Origin: Beroe ovata
Lineage: Eukaryota; Ctenophora; Nuda; Beroida; Beroidae
Length of the DNA stretch: 64,000 bases
NCBI GenBank assembly: GCA_946803715.1
Contig: CAMPET010000021.1
Span: 32,722-96,721 of the forward strand
Direction: 5' to 3'
Shown: positions 27,330 to 40,260 of the stretch, piece by piece
Position numbering within the stretch: the first letter of the stretch is position 1
Layout of the letters: every line of letters starts with the position of its first letter
Notes under the pieces: model-generated
What the model was told of the DNA's origin: nothing
The model's database searches: none
Seen by the model: the letters and a program-made list of their open reading frames with translations, nothing else
Program-made: the position numbers and the translations under genes

Positions 27330-29055
27330 ATGGATTCTGATACTGAACGTGGGATGGCAGTGCGTCATGAACCGAAACATGATAGGCTTCACATAAAAAG
27401 CAAGAAGTGGTACCCACTTAACAGTTTTGCAGAAGAAACCTCGACGCATGGTCTCATGTTTGCTTTCCGGAGTAGAGGTCCAGTGAAGATCATCTCTATG
27501 GTAGTTTGTACAGTATTCTTCTTTGTGACTGTCTACAATGTTGCACTCAGTAAGTGGAATAGTGTTGTTGCGATAAGTCAAGTATCACTTGACTGAACGC
27601 ATATTTCTGTTTAATCTCTGCAAGCTGGATAGGTATTACTGTATTAGGTAGTAGTCAAAACACGGCCTGTTTTTGACTACTGCTACCTTAACAGGCTCAG
27701 TGGTATAAAAGTCGTAGTCGAATGTATTTTCAGACATACAGAAATAACGGGAAGACCCACGAGGAACTCTGATAACTCAGAAGATAAAAATCTCGGATCC
27801 CCATGCACCGACAGTGTTCTTGTGTCCCTCGAGTATGATTGATAAGACATTGCTGGCTCCACTTCTGCAGGAATTCTACAATAAAAATGAGTTCATCAAT
27901 AGAAACCAGGTCACTATTAATGAGAAAAGATTGGAGAAACTGCAAGAACTCTATGGTGATATGTATTACAAGGATTTTCTAAAAAGGTAGGCCATTTCCA
28001 TGGTTCATAATATGTTTCTCTCGGCAAATTATATGAAATCTGTCATATATGATATGTTCAGGTTCGGAAGTTTGCAAGAGAGTAATCGGGAAAGTAGTGT
28101 TTGTCTTGTTGGAACAGATCTGATGCTCAATGAGAACGGCTGCATTGAAGAGGTTGAATTGGTCCTAACTGAACGTGGGGTATGTTATCAGATAAACGCT
28201 AACAGGAATATACTCCTTAGGGGTGGCCATTATGGGGCAATCAACTTTGTAACAATGCTAGATCCCGATCACTCGCTCAAGAACAGCCTGGAGTATGGTT
28301 TGGAAGTTTTTATCAAAGATCAAGGTTCCATCATCAATCGGTTTGACCAAGGCGATATTCTTACATCAGCACGGGTCCACACTCTGAAAGTAGCAGTTGA
28401 AGAAGTTAAGTCCATGAAGCAGAGGCAGGATGAAATCGTGTGTTTTGATACTGAAGATCCAGGGATGTATTACCCCAGGGCATTCTACGGGTCTCCCAGG
28501 ATGTGTGATAAATCATGCTATGCAGCACATGCCGTGACATTCCTCAACAAAACCCAAGGATGTATTGATGTACCAAATTTCGATTCAGAGGACATGCCAC
28601 CTTGTACTATGAGAGACTTGAAAGACTACATGGTTTATTCTTCAGACATAGGAATAACAAACACAAAGAAGGAGCTCATAGATAAGTACCTAGAGGAAGC
28701 AGTACCGTCAGGATGTGTTCCGCCATGTATTCTGAAAAGCTACTCCTACTATGTGCACTCTAACCTCATAGACGATAACCTTTACACATTCCTATCAACT
28801 AGGCTGAGCACACCAGTGGACAAATTGAAGAAAACACTCATCATAATCAAAATTCTGTTCCCGGATATAAAGTCTGAAGTAACAGAAATCCGTACGTACC
28901 CCCTTAGCAACCTCTTGGGTGATGTGGGAGGTGTTTTCGGACTTTTCCTCGGTTTCAGTGTCTTCACTTTCCTCGAATACATCTATTTTGCTGTATTCTA
29001 CCTCCTGAAAAAACTGTGTGGCCAAAAAATCACTGGGGAGTGGCTAGTGGATTAA
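27330..29055 (+). CDS. DEG/ENaC-family (ASIC-like) sodium channel subunit
   Basis: Three exons: 27330-27549, about 27755-27986 and 28062-29055, giving about 480 residues, the usual family length. ATG at 27330 opens a cytosolic N-terminus with the gating His-Gly ('ETSTHGLMFAF'), then TM1 'IISMVVCTVFFFVTVYNVAL'. The extracellular region contains 'PHAPTVFLCPSSM', corresponding to the post-TM1 FPAVTIC segment. Many cysteines include 'MCDKSCYAAHAVTF' and 'SGCVPPCILKSYSY', as in the finger/thumb scaffold. The pre-TM2 signature 'YPLSNLLGDVGGVFGLFLG' leads into TM2 'FSVFTFLEYIYFAVFYLLKK'. The selectivity filter Gly-x-Ser reads Gly-Phe-Ser. The channel would be trimeric, Na+-permeable and amiloride-sensitive by family; the stimulus is unknown. 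The second exon's acceptor is unusual: the CAG at 27733 runs into a stop, so I use GAAG at 27754. Confidence 0.88.
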
Positions 29056-31616
29056 AAGACGCTGCTTGCCCTTGTGCTGGAGTGCCAACTGGCAACTTAC
29101 TTTAGTTGATAATCTTATCTACCACATCCAGTAGTTAAAGATATGATATTAGTGGGAGTTATCGCTATCTCTCTAAATTAGGTAGCTCTAGGGATCGATA
29201 ACTTGCATAAGGTCTAAGAACTACCTATACTATATTGATTATTGAGCAATATTACCTCTACAACGTCATTCTAATTCTATATTGTCGGGCTTACAATGAC
29301 ATAACAGTATGATTGCATCCAATGATGCAACAGCTGGACTTGCAGATAGCTTCACACAATGGTAGAAAGGTCCATGATGCACAGATTTCAGTAGCGATCC
29401 GGGTTGCCTACTGCAAGTTATTGCAACATTTCAGTCCATACTCCATTGTTTTTCATCATAATCAAAGGTATCTGCATATTGCCACCAGTGTGAAATGATT
29501 GCGATTCAGATGACATTAGAACAGAAAATATTAGGATCGCCAATCCTAATACAGGAAAAAGGATTGCTGTGATTATCTGCTGTTATTTTGGTGCGTTCAA
29601 TCAACTCAGACCATATTCTGCGATGCGGATATTAATCAGTCTTGCAGCGACCAATATTTTGAATATCAACCATGAGTAGATCATGGATAATTTTTTTCAA
29701 AAAAGCATCATATTATCAACAATAGACCCGGAATGAGTTACACTAGGTAATTGTCTAACAGTAACTGTGATCTAGGATTATATATAGCTTACAGTTACAT
29801 ATTCCACTTAGTTATTTCGAGCTCATTGCCTACCACTCTTCTGTTTTGTTTTATATAACACTGTTTAAATTAGTTTGTTTTATGAAGCACCAAATCAACA
29901 AAAACATTTTTCATTGGACATTATAATACCGAAACTCTCCTAGAACATACTGATAAACACAGTAACACTAGCATGTTTATGGTACCATTGACGTTTTCAC
30001 TGACGTATTAGCTGACCATCTGCTACATATTATTGTTACCTCATCAGATTTGTACCACTCATACACACACATAAACACAGACACTACATTGTGTGTATAC
30101 ATACGGATGAAGAGGCTGGATGCTGTACTCGTGTACAGTGACGCTTTATAATTTGTAGTTGTAGACCTTGTTCAATGCTCATGATACATCGCATGATATT
30201 GAGGTGCCTAAAAGAGTCCATGTAGAATATTTGAACACAATTATGTGTGATTTGTAACTCAAATATGTAACCAACTTATATGAAGACTTATACCTATTAT
30301 TGATATTGTATGTACTTCTCTATTAATTTTGCCACAGCAGCTGATGCCTTAAGTAATTCAGACCACACAGCAATTGTGGTACACTCTGCTTACTCTAGCT
30401 GGCGTTATTCACTATTTCGCAATCTAGCTGTGATTGTGTGTTCGCGTTCGATATTACTATTATTTTACCTGACCTCAGACCTCCAGAGTTAATGACCGTA
30501 CCGGTATAATAGTCTTGAAAAAAGCTCCAAAGATTAATTAATTCCTCTCTTTCTTCGATGAAATGAGTCTCGATTCACTGGGCAAAGCCGCCGAGAATCA
30601 GAGATTTACCAACTCCAAAAGGGCAAATCTCTAATAAACCATTTATCGTGGGTTATGAACCCCACAGTGGTAGACACATGATCATTGTGATCATGGTCAC
30701 GCATGAGCAAAGTCAAATAGAAAGGCTGATGATTTTCGTGAACAGCTGGGAATCCTTGGATTTATATGAATTTGCAACAGCTTTTATCCAGCTTATTATT
30801 TCCTTTTCCGCACCATGGCAGGCTGTTTGATCTCACATTTTACCTGGCCGTGTCACATATACAATCCAGTACTGAACTGCGGGCATATGTTTTGTTAGAT
30901 GAACTGACCGCACGTGATCAGGTCACATGATCAACAACACATTATACCAACTATTATATTGAGTTGAGCCTCATACAAAAGCCATTGTACGTAAACACAG
31001 ACACTCGTGCTAATCATAGTTTGCTGTAGTACGTTGAGCAACGGATGGTAGTATAAAATATAGTGAATATTGTGTAATTTATACACACTTTATAATAGTG
31101 CTCCCGTGTGCGTTTGTATCATGAGTATCTCATTATTAGTCTAGTCCGGCTGTGTCTCTTGTTAGTGAGAGGCACCTCAATAATTCTCATATTTGTTTTG
31201 AGCACCGATGATCTATAATTATTTGACATCTGTAATCGTCATATATGATGTCGCAACTCCTTCATGTATAGGTGTCAAGAAGAAGCAGCGTGGTGAATCA
31301 GGTGACCAGGACTATATAATAGAAGCAGGAGGGGGCGTGCCGCAGCTGGTGGAACAAGACTCACACACAAAGTTTAAATTAGCAACTCGCACCACTTTCC
31401 TCTGAGGTGTCCTCTACACACACAGGGATCTTTGCAGCTCTACTGCACTCGTCACAGTTTGTCAATTCACGTAGAGGCCTCAGTAGTAGCAGCTACTACC
31501 ACCTATACCATACGTCTTCCGTACCCGATACCCTTACTTGATGTTGTTTTGACTGAATATCGCGGAGTACACACATACACACACGAGTGCTAGTTCTTAT
31601 TAAGTGCTATTGTATT
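29056..31616. other. Intergenic interval, no supported gene
   Basis: AT-rich sequence with only short open frames lacking recognisable domains. A GC-richer patch at 31270-31405 (open frame with 'KKKQRGESGDQDYIIEAGGG') is preceded by a TATAG acceptor-like site and could be an orphan terminal exon. I do not find partner exons. Confidence 0.35.
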
Positions 31617-34600
31617 ATGGTTAGCAATGTTGCCGTCCTTGCCCTAGTATTCGAGTTAGTTTTCTTCTCGGTTGTTTCTTGTGTCGTTACTGATGATGTC
31701 GTGGTGAAGCTGAGTAGAGATGCTGATGCCGACCAGGTGGCAGAACAGCATGGGTATCTCAATATGGGCCAAGTAAGATATACCAAGCTTGTACTGACAT
31801 TCCTCCGTCATTTCATGGTTATATTCAGCTATCATATTTATTGAGGGTTCTACCTACACTACAGGTTCATTCGGGACTCGTGGAGAGAATGTATCACTTC
31901 AAGAAGAGACATGGGAAGGAGGACAGAGTGAAACGAGACTTGACGGAACTTCTGTACCATGAACATGTCAGTTCCTAGCCTACCATGAGTACCGCAATTT
32001 TCAGTCACTCCATGTTATTAATATGTTATTCAGTAGGTCGAAGTGCATGACGTGTCCTGAAGCTCAATTTTGATTGTTCAATGTTCAGGTAGAGTATTTC
32101 GAAGAAGATGAGATGATCGATATCGAGAAGAGGAAGAGAAAAAGCGATGAAGACACTAGTCTCAACAAAAGATATAACGACCCTTCATGGTCTAAAGAGT
32201 GGTTTTTGGTAAGGCTTTACAATGCCGGAATATGATTTGACCGCATATAGGGTATTAAGATACCTACCTAGTACCTAGCTTCCATTCAATCAAACAGTAG
32301 AGTGATAGTTGATTGAACTCATCCCAGAACTCATTGGATGCTGGGGTGTACCAGGATTATGGTTACAACATCAACGTGGTACCTGCATGGGAGCAAGGAT
32401 ACAATGGGAGTGGTGTTGTTTTGTGCGTAGTTGATGATGGTGAGACAACTGCCTGTTATTGAAATACTTTGACCAACTTTTGTTGATCGTGCGCCAATCA
32501 TTTGTACGTTTTTCTGTTACAGGAGTTGAAAAATCGCACCCAGATCTAGTTGAAAACTTCGTAAGTAATGCCTATAGTATTAAGAATACATACCTCTTTC
32601 ACAGTCCTAGAATAAGGACTTACACTTTCATGCCTATAATTGAATCAGAAGTAGATAGGTCATTCATGTCTCAATTTGGCAGGACCCTGATGCTAGTTTC
32701 GATCTACAAGGCAATAAGGCAGATCCTACGCCGAGGTATGCAGCAGGGGAACCCAACAGACATGGGACAAGATGTGCAGGTGAAATAGCCGGGAAGAAGA
32801 ACAATGGGGTGTGTGGTGTGGGAGTGGCTCACGGGGCCAAGATTGGAGGTTTGTGCATTCATCGCATACCTACATTCATCACATACTTCATCGTCTGTGA
32901 TCAGTGAATTAGTGCATCTAATCGGAAGTACGGTGGGCGATTACTGGACTTTGATTTTAGGGATTAGGATACTAGATGGATCCGTAACCCGTCTCATGGA
33001 AAGTAAGGCTCTGGGTTTCAACACCAGTTACATTGATATTTACTCTGCTTCATGGGGCCCACCCGATAATGGTAAAGCTATGGACGGACCTAAGGGTGTG
33101 ACAGCTATGGTTATAGAGGAAGCAATTAGACAGGTACATTTCCCTGAGTGGGCTAAGCGAGGAAAATTTCAAGTTGAATGTCAGCTGTCACTGAGTCCAC
33201 TGACCATTTGTAAAATGAACTAGAAAGGTAGGTATGTATCAGTGTATGCAATATGCATGATCTAGTGAAAATTTAACACAGGGACGGGATGGAAAAGGCT
33301 CTATCTATGTCTGGGCTGGTGGGAATGGTGGAAAGACTGACGACTGCAATGCTGATGGCTATCAGACTATGAGATACAGTATCAGCATTCAGGCTGTCGG
33401 TATGAATGGAGACACACCGTACTATGCAGAGCCATGTGCCTCAGCATTGGCATCAACATTTAGCAGTGGATATGTGCACAGCATTGTGAGAGCAAACATA
33501 ATGATGATTATATTATGAGCAACTGTGTTGTTGTCTCCGACAATTCCTATTCTTAACTCAGCAATATATTCCAGGCCACAACGGATCTTCACGGTGAATG
33601 TACTGAGTCACATTCGGGTACAAGTGCTGCCGCACCCATCGCAGCCGGGATAATTGCACTAGCTCTACAGGCAAAGTAAGCATCAGCACCCTTTCCCAGT
33701 TCCCCTTCTTTTAGTACTGTATCAACATTTCTTATCAAAAATAACCACTTGACTCCCATTATTGTCTGTATCATCAGCTGAGACATTTTTCGCAGTCCTA
33801 ACCTAACCTGGCGAGACGTGCAACATGTTATAATCCGATCTTCTGTACCTGATCTACTTTATCACCACGGGGGATGGAATCGAAATGGTGCTGGTCGATC
33901 AACACATATCAACTTTGGGTAATTGACTAGAGAATGGAAATAATCTGAATCAATTTGTTTCCTTGTGTTGCGTTATCAGGAGAACACAGTTATAATTTGG
34001 TGTTTCAGATACGGAATCGTTGATGCATCCCGAATGGTGAATATAGCTGAAAACTGGGCAAACGTGGGTGAGGATCTCATGTGCCAATCAGAGGAGCAAG
34101 TCCATGACAGGTAAGTGAGTACCTAGCTGTAAGCATGCAATGTGAATACGTTGAATTACTCGAACCATTTTGTGTGAATAAGATGCTTATGATAATCATG
34201 AGTAAATCTAATGGGTATCCTACAGGCTCCCACAAAAATATACAAGCTAAGGAATTGTGGGAGTTAATGATGCTAAATTCAGGAATATTCCGGCCATGGA
34301 GAATTTAACAGTGGAAATTCCGTTCAAAGGCTGCAATGAAACTATAAACAGCACGATAAATGCTTTGGAGCATGTCTACTTAGTCATCGATATCTCTGCA
34401 GAGAAAAGAGGTATGCAATAATTTTTTGTACATTTGCATGTTTGTCCACTTTCATATACATTATTTATGTATGTTTAGGGAATTGATAACACAGCTTTGG
34501 ACTAGTTGTGTCTATCTATTCACATTTCGACTTATAAAATCTCAGGGGATATAACTGTTGATCTTACATCACCATCTGGTACCAAAGTTCAACTCATTAG

Positions 34601-35230
34601 CACTAGAGCTTATGACAATGACTCCAATGGGTTCAAAAACTGGAAACTCAATACTGTGTTCATGTTCGGAGAGCATCCAGAGGGTAAAATACAGTTGAAT
34701 GTTAATGTTATGTAATAACAACCATTATTAATTGTTTTATCATTGATGGTTATAACGAAACAATTCTACAGGAACATGGACTGTAGAGATTGCTAATAAT
34801 GGGAAGAAGTCAGCCAAACTAAACACACTGTACTTGGAAGTGTATGGCACAGAGGATATCCCTCAGGAGAACTACAAATTTCCTGAGTCCGATGACTTAT
34901 CTGTAAGAGTTGCTACCTATCTCACCTCAGCTCAATTTTTGAAATATTTCTTAAAATGAAGCATGGTTCTGAGCTGATTCTGGTATTATCGATGATCATA
35001 TCATCATGATGATTTTACTTAAGCTCCATTGTCAATCACATTTACGAATCCTTTGATGAATGCCCACATGGACTTGAAGAACTATAATTTACGCCATATA
35101 AGATGATATTGGATGTAAATGAGTTTTTAATCACTCGAAATCATAGGTTTGCTCTACACTCTGTAGATTGGTGGATAAAAGGGTTTACAACTCCGAGGAG
35201 AGGTGTAGGCAGTGCAATGACACAGTCCAG
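31617..35230 (+). CDS. Kexin/furin-type proprotein convertase (S8B), 3' end uncertain
   Basis: Exons: 31617-31772, 31865-31966, 32089-32208, 32328-32439, 32522-32561, 32683-32848, 32961-33133, 33282-33485, 33574-33675, 33796-33918, 34009-34110, 34283-34410, 34545-34683, 34772-34902, 35147-35230. ATG at 31617 opens a signal peptide ('[20 protein letters not shown]'). The prosegment '[20 protein letters not shown]' has an internal 'RVKRDLTE' site and the primary site 'LNKR' before '[12 protein letters not shown]'. The catalytic residues are all present: Asp in '[15 protein letters not shown]', His in 'RHGTRCAGE', oxyanion Asn in 'VWAGGNGG' and Ser in '[13 protein letters not shown]'. The P-domain includes '[19 protein letters not shown]' and '[11 protein letters not shown]'. 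The last exon, '[12 protein letters not shown]' with 'RCRQCNDT', starts a Cys-rich furin-like region. It cleaves secretory precursors after dibasic sites in the Golgi. No TM or stop-bearing exon is certain; reading through 35230 would stop within about 10 codons. Confidence 0.92.
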
Positions 35231-36669
35231 GTGAGTGCTGTGAACAGTGTGAACCAGTTGTGAGGAAAAGATATAACCTTCATTGGTCTAATATCAAATC
35301 AATGACAGAGCTGAGGATATGAATAGTCTCTAATCTGACAATATGGATTCCCTTCTTAAATCCAATTTTCAGATTGATATAGCACGTCGGTACTCTACTT
35401 AGATGATCAGATAATAGTGGGACATTATTCATATTAGGTATAGACAGTAGACAAGCACATGCAGCACTCAATATCATGCATTACACATACCCATGGAATC
35501 ACTTAGGTATATTGGTTCAACTCTGATGGACACAGCTTATTAATTGGATTAATTTAGAAAGTCTATGATTAATGTTTGTTGGAACTCAAATTATTATTAG
35601 TTTAGGATTTCAATTTAATAATTATTAATGTTTGATTGTTAAATTTCACGATTAAAAGATTCATTAAAATAGATAATGCTATGTTGACATAGGTACTTAT
35701 GGTTGGCAGAATTTGAGAGTATATCAATTATCAATCACTTAATTTATTTGTTCATTATTATCGGTTTTAGCTGACAGCATATTTTGGTTTTTCATTTCAT
35801 TTCTTTTTAGATCTAATTTTTAGTTCATATTTGGCTCATCAGCGGTTTTTAGATTTAAAAATGGTAAGTGCCTGCTTTTCTGGTTGTAATAGTTAATCGA
35901 AATTTCAATTCGTAAACATGGCATTTGCATTCTCAAAATCAATCTCGCAATCCACACATGACAGACTATCTGACCTCATAATCATATTATGCTAACAATT
36001 TTCATATGATATTTGGTCGCCAACTTGCAATTCCAGACAGATCAGCCTCTGGAAACAAGTTATGAAAATATGAAATCCATACATTCTTCACATTGATATT
36101 GCCAATTCTCGTCAGCTGGTTATTGAAATTTCATTATATACAAAGCCCAAAGTATATCAACAGCTTATCAACGGACATACTCATAGCATAAATTTCGCTT
36201 GAAAATTGGAAACTTACAACACCATTACCTAAGCAATAAAGTAAACAACATGCTTAACTTTAGGAAAATAACTAAGAACTAAGGGTCTACAATAAGCGAC
36301 CAATAATAATTACAGCAGGCTGTGATGCAGTGATGAAGTATCTCGGAGCCCCTATCCCATTACTTTCAGTTTCATCAAATAACAGTCCTTAATAACGCCC
36401 ATTTATGGCATTTCATGGGCTAGGTATGTAGTATGCAGTTACTTATAATGCACCTCATACAACACCCATCGTAGTGTGAAAATAGATTTTCATACCGTCA
36501 AAATTATGACTGCAGGTATAAAAAATATAGATAAAAATATTATGAGGATAGTTCTTGCTGTTTTCAAAAGACAGCAACTTCTTTCTTCGATCTCCAAAAA
36601 GTTTATGACGGGTCAAATGCCGATTTCGAATGTGCTGCACATTTTGTGTAATTCCTTGCAACCAACCGA
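35231..36669. other. Intergenic interval
   Basis: AT-rich, no supported exon. If the convertase has further Cys-rich or membrane exons they should lie here, but I could not find one with a consistent frame. A weak alternative frame after 35230 reads 'ECCEQCEPVVRKR', which is Cys-rich but out of phase with the last exon. Confidence 0.35.
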
Positions 36670-37379
36670 CTACACCTCAGCAGTTTGAGTCTTATCGTCA
36701 ATCCTTTTGAGGGGATCTTCTCCTTTACCCTTTGCTGATGATGGGGTATTCATATTGCTGGAAACTTGGAAAGTAAGGGTCATCCCACCGCAGCTGAATT
36801 GGGAGTGGGGTATACGGGACCGCCCGAGATCTGAGCACACTTCAGCAGTTGCAGACGTTTGTATCTTCCTATAGTTAGCCTCATAGGCAGCTCTCATTGC
36901 AGCCCTCTCCTTCCTGAAGGGAAAATGCATGAAAATTCAGTATAATATGGCAATGGGAGTAAAACTGATGAGATTGGAGACATATGTACTGCAAAAAAGA
37001 ATTCCAACGAAGTATTATAGTATTAGTAGGGCAGTAGGTATAAGGTTAAAATAAGTGTAAAATAAGTTTAATAAGATAAGTTAAAAAGGTTTTATGACAC
37101 TTACACACTCTTGAAGATCATGATGAACAGCAGAATACACAGAGCTATGAATACAATGCCAGGGAGAATAAGATTGTTCATGTCTGTCACGGGTTTCTTC
37201 CACAGAAGACAGAGTGTGTCACCATTTGAATCTAACTCTCCATAGTATTTGTACTGTGATAAGTCCACGGATGGGTCGCAGTCTGGGTCTATGTTTTCCA
37301 CGGTCCCATTTGGCATCCGGTCTGCACACTCTCCCTCACTGATACGGAAGAGTGTGCAGGTTGATAGATCAGTTGCCAT
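36670..37379 (-). CDS. Small single-pass membrane protein of unknown function
   Basis: Two exons on the minus strand, 37379-37105 and 36913-36670, joined in phase ('FKS|V|KERAAMRAAYEAN') with a GTAAGTG donor and a TTTTCCCTTCAG acceptor. The predicted protein has about 173 residues. The N-terminal part has four cysteines ('MATDLSTCTLFRISEGECAD', then 'DPDCDPSVDL' and 'GDTLCLLWKK') and one glycosylation sequon (Asn-Gly-Thr). One helix, 'LILPGIVFIALCILLFIMIF', is followed by a basic cytosolic tail rich in Ser/Thr. There is no cleavable signal peptide before the Cys-rich part, so a type III-like membrane protein with N-terminus outside is my reading. I do not recognise the family. Confidence 0.6.
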
Positions 37380-38349
37380 CCTTAAGTCGTGATACTGATA
37401 TCGTAAAAATCAATTGAGAACGATATACATTATACAAGTATTTTAGCACTAGCAGTTGCACAAACAAAAGTAAAACAAAATATGAATGACGAGCCGGAGG
37501 GCTGGCTGTTCTACTGGGTCTACCACTAGAATAAACTAATAAATTAGGTCGCCAAATTTCAAATGAGTAATACACAGATACTGGAAATGTGCAATGTAAT
37601 ACCTAAACTGATCATCAACTGTCATGAAGTGAAAATATCTATACAGTACTTATAGTTAATAAATTGCAAGCTGATCAATATCAGAAACATTCTCATAATC
37701 ATATCGAAGTTTACCATGAACATTGTTCATGGTTATTATTAATCAGTGTGCAACTCCAAGTCGAAACAATGGAGATGCCGACTTGCGCGTTACCTATCCC
37801 AAATTGGGTCATTATTCAGAACGATTAAAGGCTAATCTTATTGAGCTAGGGAGCAAAGCCACCATATGATTGCACCGCGCGACAGCAACAGATGTAACAA
37901 TCAAGTCCGGACATTTCCTCCTATAATACACATCCCTAATTAAGATGGCACATCGTTTCCTACATTAGATCGTTACTATATGGATCCGAGTATATCCTGT
38001 TGTGATATGAGATAACTTTGGTCGGAAATTGGCTGACTTTAACTAACTACTAAATGCATGTGTTTACCCTCATTTGCCCAGAAGAAGGAAGGCTCGTTAT
38101 TTTTTGTTACTTCACATAGCTATACCTACCTTACAGTATAACTTATTGTTAGCTTAAGTTCGCTGTGTTTCCGAGCTAGATATTGAGCTATGACGTATAT
38201 ACCTCGATTGTGAACTATAATTTGGGGAAAATAATATGATAAAGAACAAGAGACTTCAAATTAGAACAGTGTTCACACAACAAATTACATGAGACCTAAT
38301 GGAGATCGAAAGTAAGTTATTTGGTATAGAAAAGGGTATCCTAGGATGA

Positions 38350-38401
38350 AACTGATGAAATTGATCATGCAGAAGCTTCTGCATGATCAATTTCATCAGT
38401 T
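38350..38401. repeat. 52-bp perfect palindrome
   Basis: Two 26-nt arms, exact reverse complements with no spacer. The left arm begins AACTGATGAAATTGATC, the centre is GCAGAAGCTTCTGC, and the right arm ends CATCAGTT. As RNA it would fold as a perfect hairpin except for the few central bases; as DNA it could extrude a cruciform. The flanking bases do not match. Confidence 0.95.
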
Positions 38402-40149
38402 CAACCCAATACCTATTATGCAGAATCTAAGTAAGCACGACGGCCATTAAGTTGATAACAGAGGAACTTATGTCAGATTGAACATAAAGAGGTGCTAAAA
38501 TGTTGAACCTGATCGCTTTATAGCAGCGGAAATCATATAAGTTCATCGAATGGGCTTACTATTTTTTGAAAGGATTCAATTTTATTTTTCTTCACATTCA
38601 AAATATACAAGTAGTAGATGGAATCACAACACCAGCTGTGTGCTGCACTCAAACATAAATTACACCTTCACTGTTCAGAGCATAACATATGATCAGCTTG
38701 AACACGTTATTTCATGAGGCAGCAGCAAGACATCTGCAGTCGTAAACCAGGTACCCGGGTACCTATTTTACTGCTTTGTATAGCTTGTACAGATAATGTT
38801 ACACGACGTCATACCTAGGTATTACAAAGGCATCTTATTTCACAAAAAGATGGAAGGTTCAATTGAACAAGTTCATTGAAGCGTCGGCTAAATCAATATA
38901 AGGAAAGACGGGTAAACATCAGCGAATGCTATGTTATCAACATAGGTACTGGTAAATCTCTCTATCGCGTGGCCGGTACCTTATTACATATGACTTCACC
39001 ACGCTATCATGCATTAGTCCACTACTCAAGGGAGCTTGAGACACAGTTGTCATAGCTCCCTTACCTGAGATGGTGAGTGGCTCGAACAAATGCTTGCCAT
39101 AAACATCAATACATCCATCGGTAAGTGCACCGTGTATTAGGTAAGTTTCCACACGTTGATAACAAACTAACAAAGAGTAGGCGAGCATAATTTAAATGAG
39201 GAATCATATCTTTTGCAGTGATTGTTGAACACACTCTAAACACCCTCCCCATATAACATAAAGGGACCTAATTACAAAATCCACACTCACAGCATAATTA
39301 ACGATCATGAGCATAATTTGCCGTGAGAATCAGACTCAACAAAATGATAAGCAGCAGAAGCTATAATAGTGCGCTGACACCATAAAATCACACCTGGCAA
39401 CTGGTGATGATCAAATTCAATCCTTCATTTATTGTATAGGTTCCCCTTAAACCATTTATTGAGAATTATTGAGTAAGTGGGTGAAGGTATGCCTTATTAG
39501 CTTATTATGCAAGAGAACACCTGCAGTAGCGTACAACATGAGAGTTTATCAGAGCAAAAGTGATCGTTCCCTTATCTAGGGAGTCTATATTTGATGGAAT
39601 TTACACACACTCTCAAAGGTCACATCCTAATAACAGGCTTGAAATATGATATGCGTATTTTTCGGTGAGTCAGTTCACGTTAGTATAAGGTGCGTTTAGT
39701 GTACACAGTACACACAACGGGTAGGTGCATAAATTAGTACCATCAGTCCTTTAGGAAAGAATTTACGAATCATTGCTAGCGCAAGCAAACCTGATACAAA
39801 CGGAGTTATACAAGCTTACAAGGCAACCAGAGGGTGAAAGATAACTTTACCATTGTTGCATAGGAAGTAAAATGACGTTTATACAACCTCAGATTTCGTT
39901 CATTGGAAAATTGGATTTGAAATGCCATTGCTTTGATAAGATTTCATAGACTGTAGGTACCTATTTAATCAGATAAGTAGGTAGATACAAACATGAAAGG
40001 AGGTTAAGAAACCCCAAAATTAAGTTACGAAATCTGCAATAATAATAATAGGTTTAGGTTCAGCAATAAATCAATTAAGACTGACAATCAATGTTAGCCA
40101 TTCGCTACCTACGGCGCCTGCAGCAGGCGAAATAGGTAGCAAATGGCTT

Positions 40150-40260
40150 AGTTGGTAGGTACCTAGGTACCTGTTTACTTTCCTAGCTGCAGTATTGCTT
40201 CTCTATTATGTGGAGCGCCAGTTGCCCTAGGAAAGTAAACAGGTAGGTACCTACTAAGCT
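40150..40260. repeat. Imperfect inverted repeat with 18-bp perfect stem
   Basis: The left arm ACCTGTTTACTTTCCTAG (about 40168-40185) is the reverse complement of CTAGGAAAGTAAACAGGT at about 40227-40245. The loop of about 43 nt includes CTGCAGTATTGC. Beyond the perfect part both sides continue with TAGGTACC-type sequence and a CTTAGT/ACTAAG outer pair, so the whole structure is a roughly 110-bp hairpin, consistent with a small MITE-like element or a stem-loop RNA. Confidence 0.75.

Noticed and set aside
31208-31405. Possible upstream exon of the convertase
   Set aside because: It ends in a stop before the signal-peptide ATG at 31617 and cannot join it; kept only as an orphan exon candidate.
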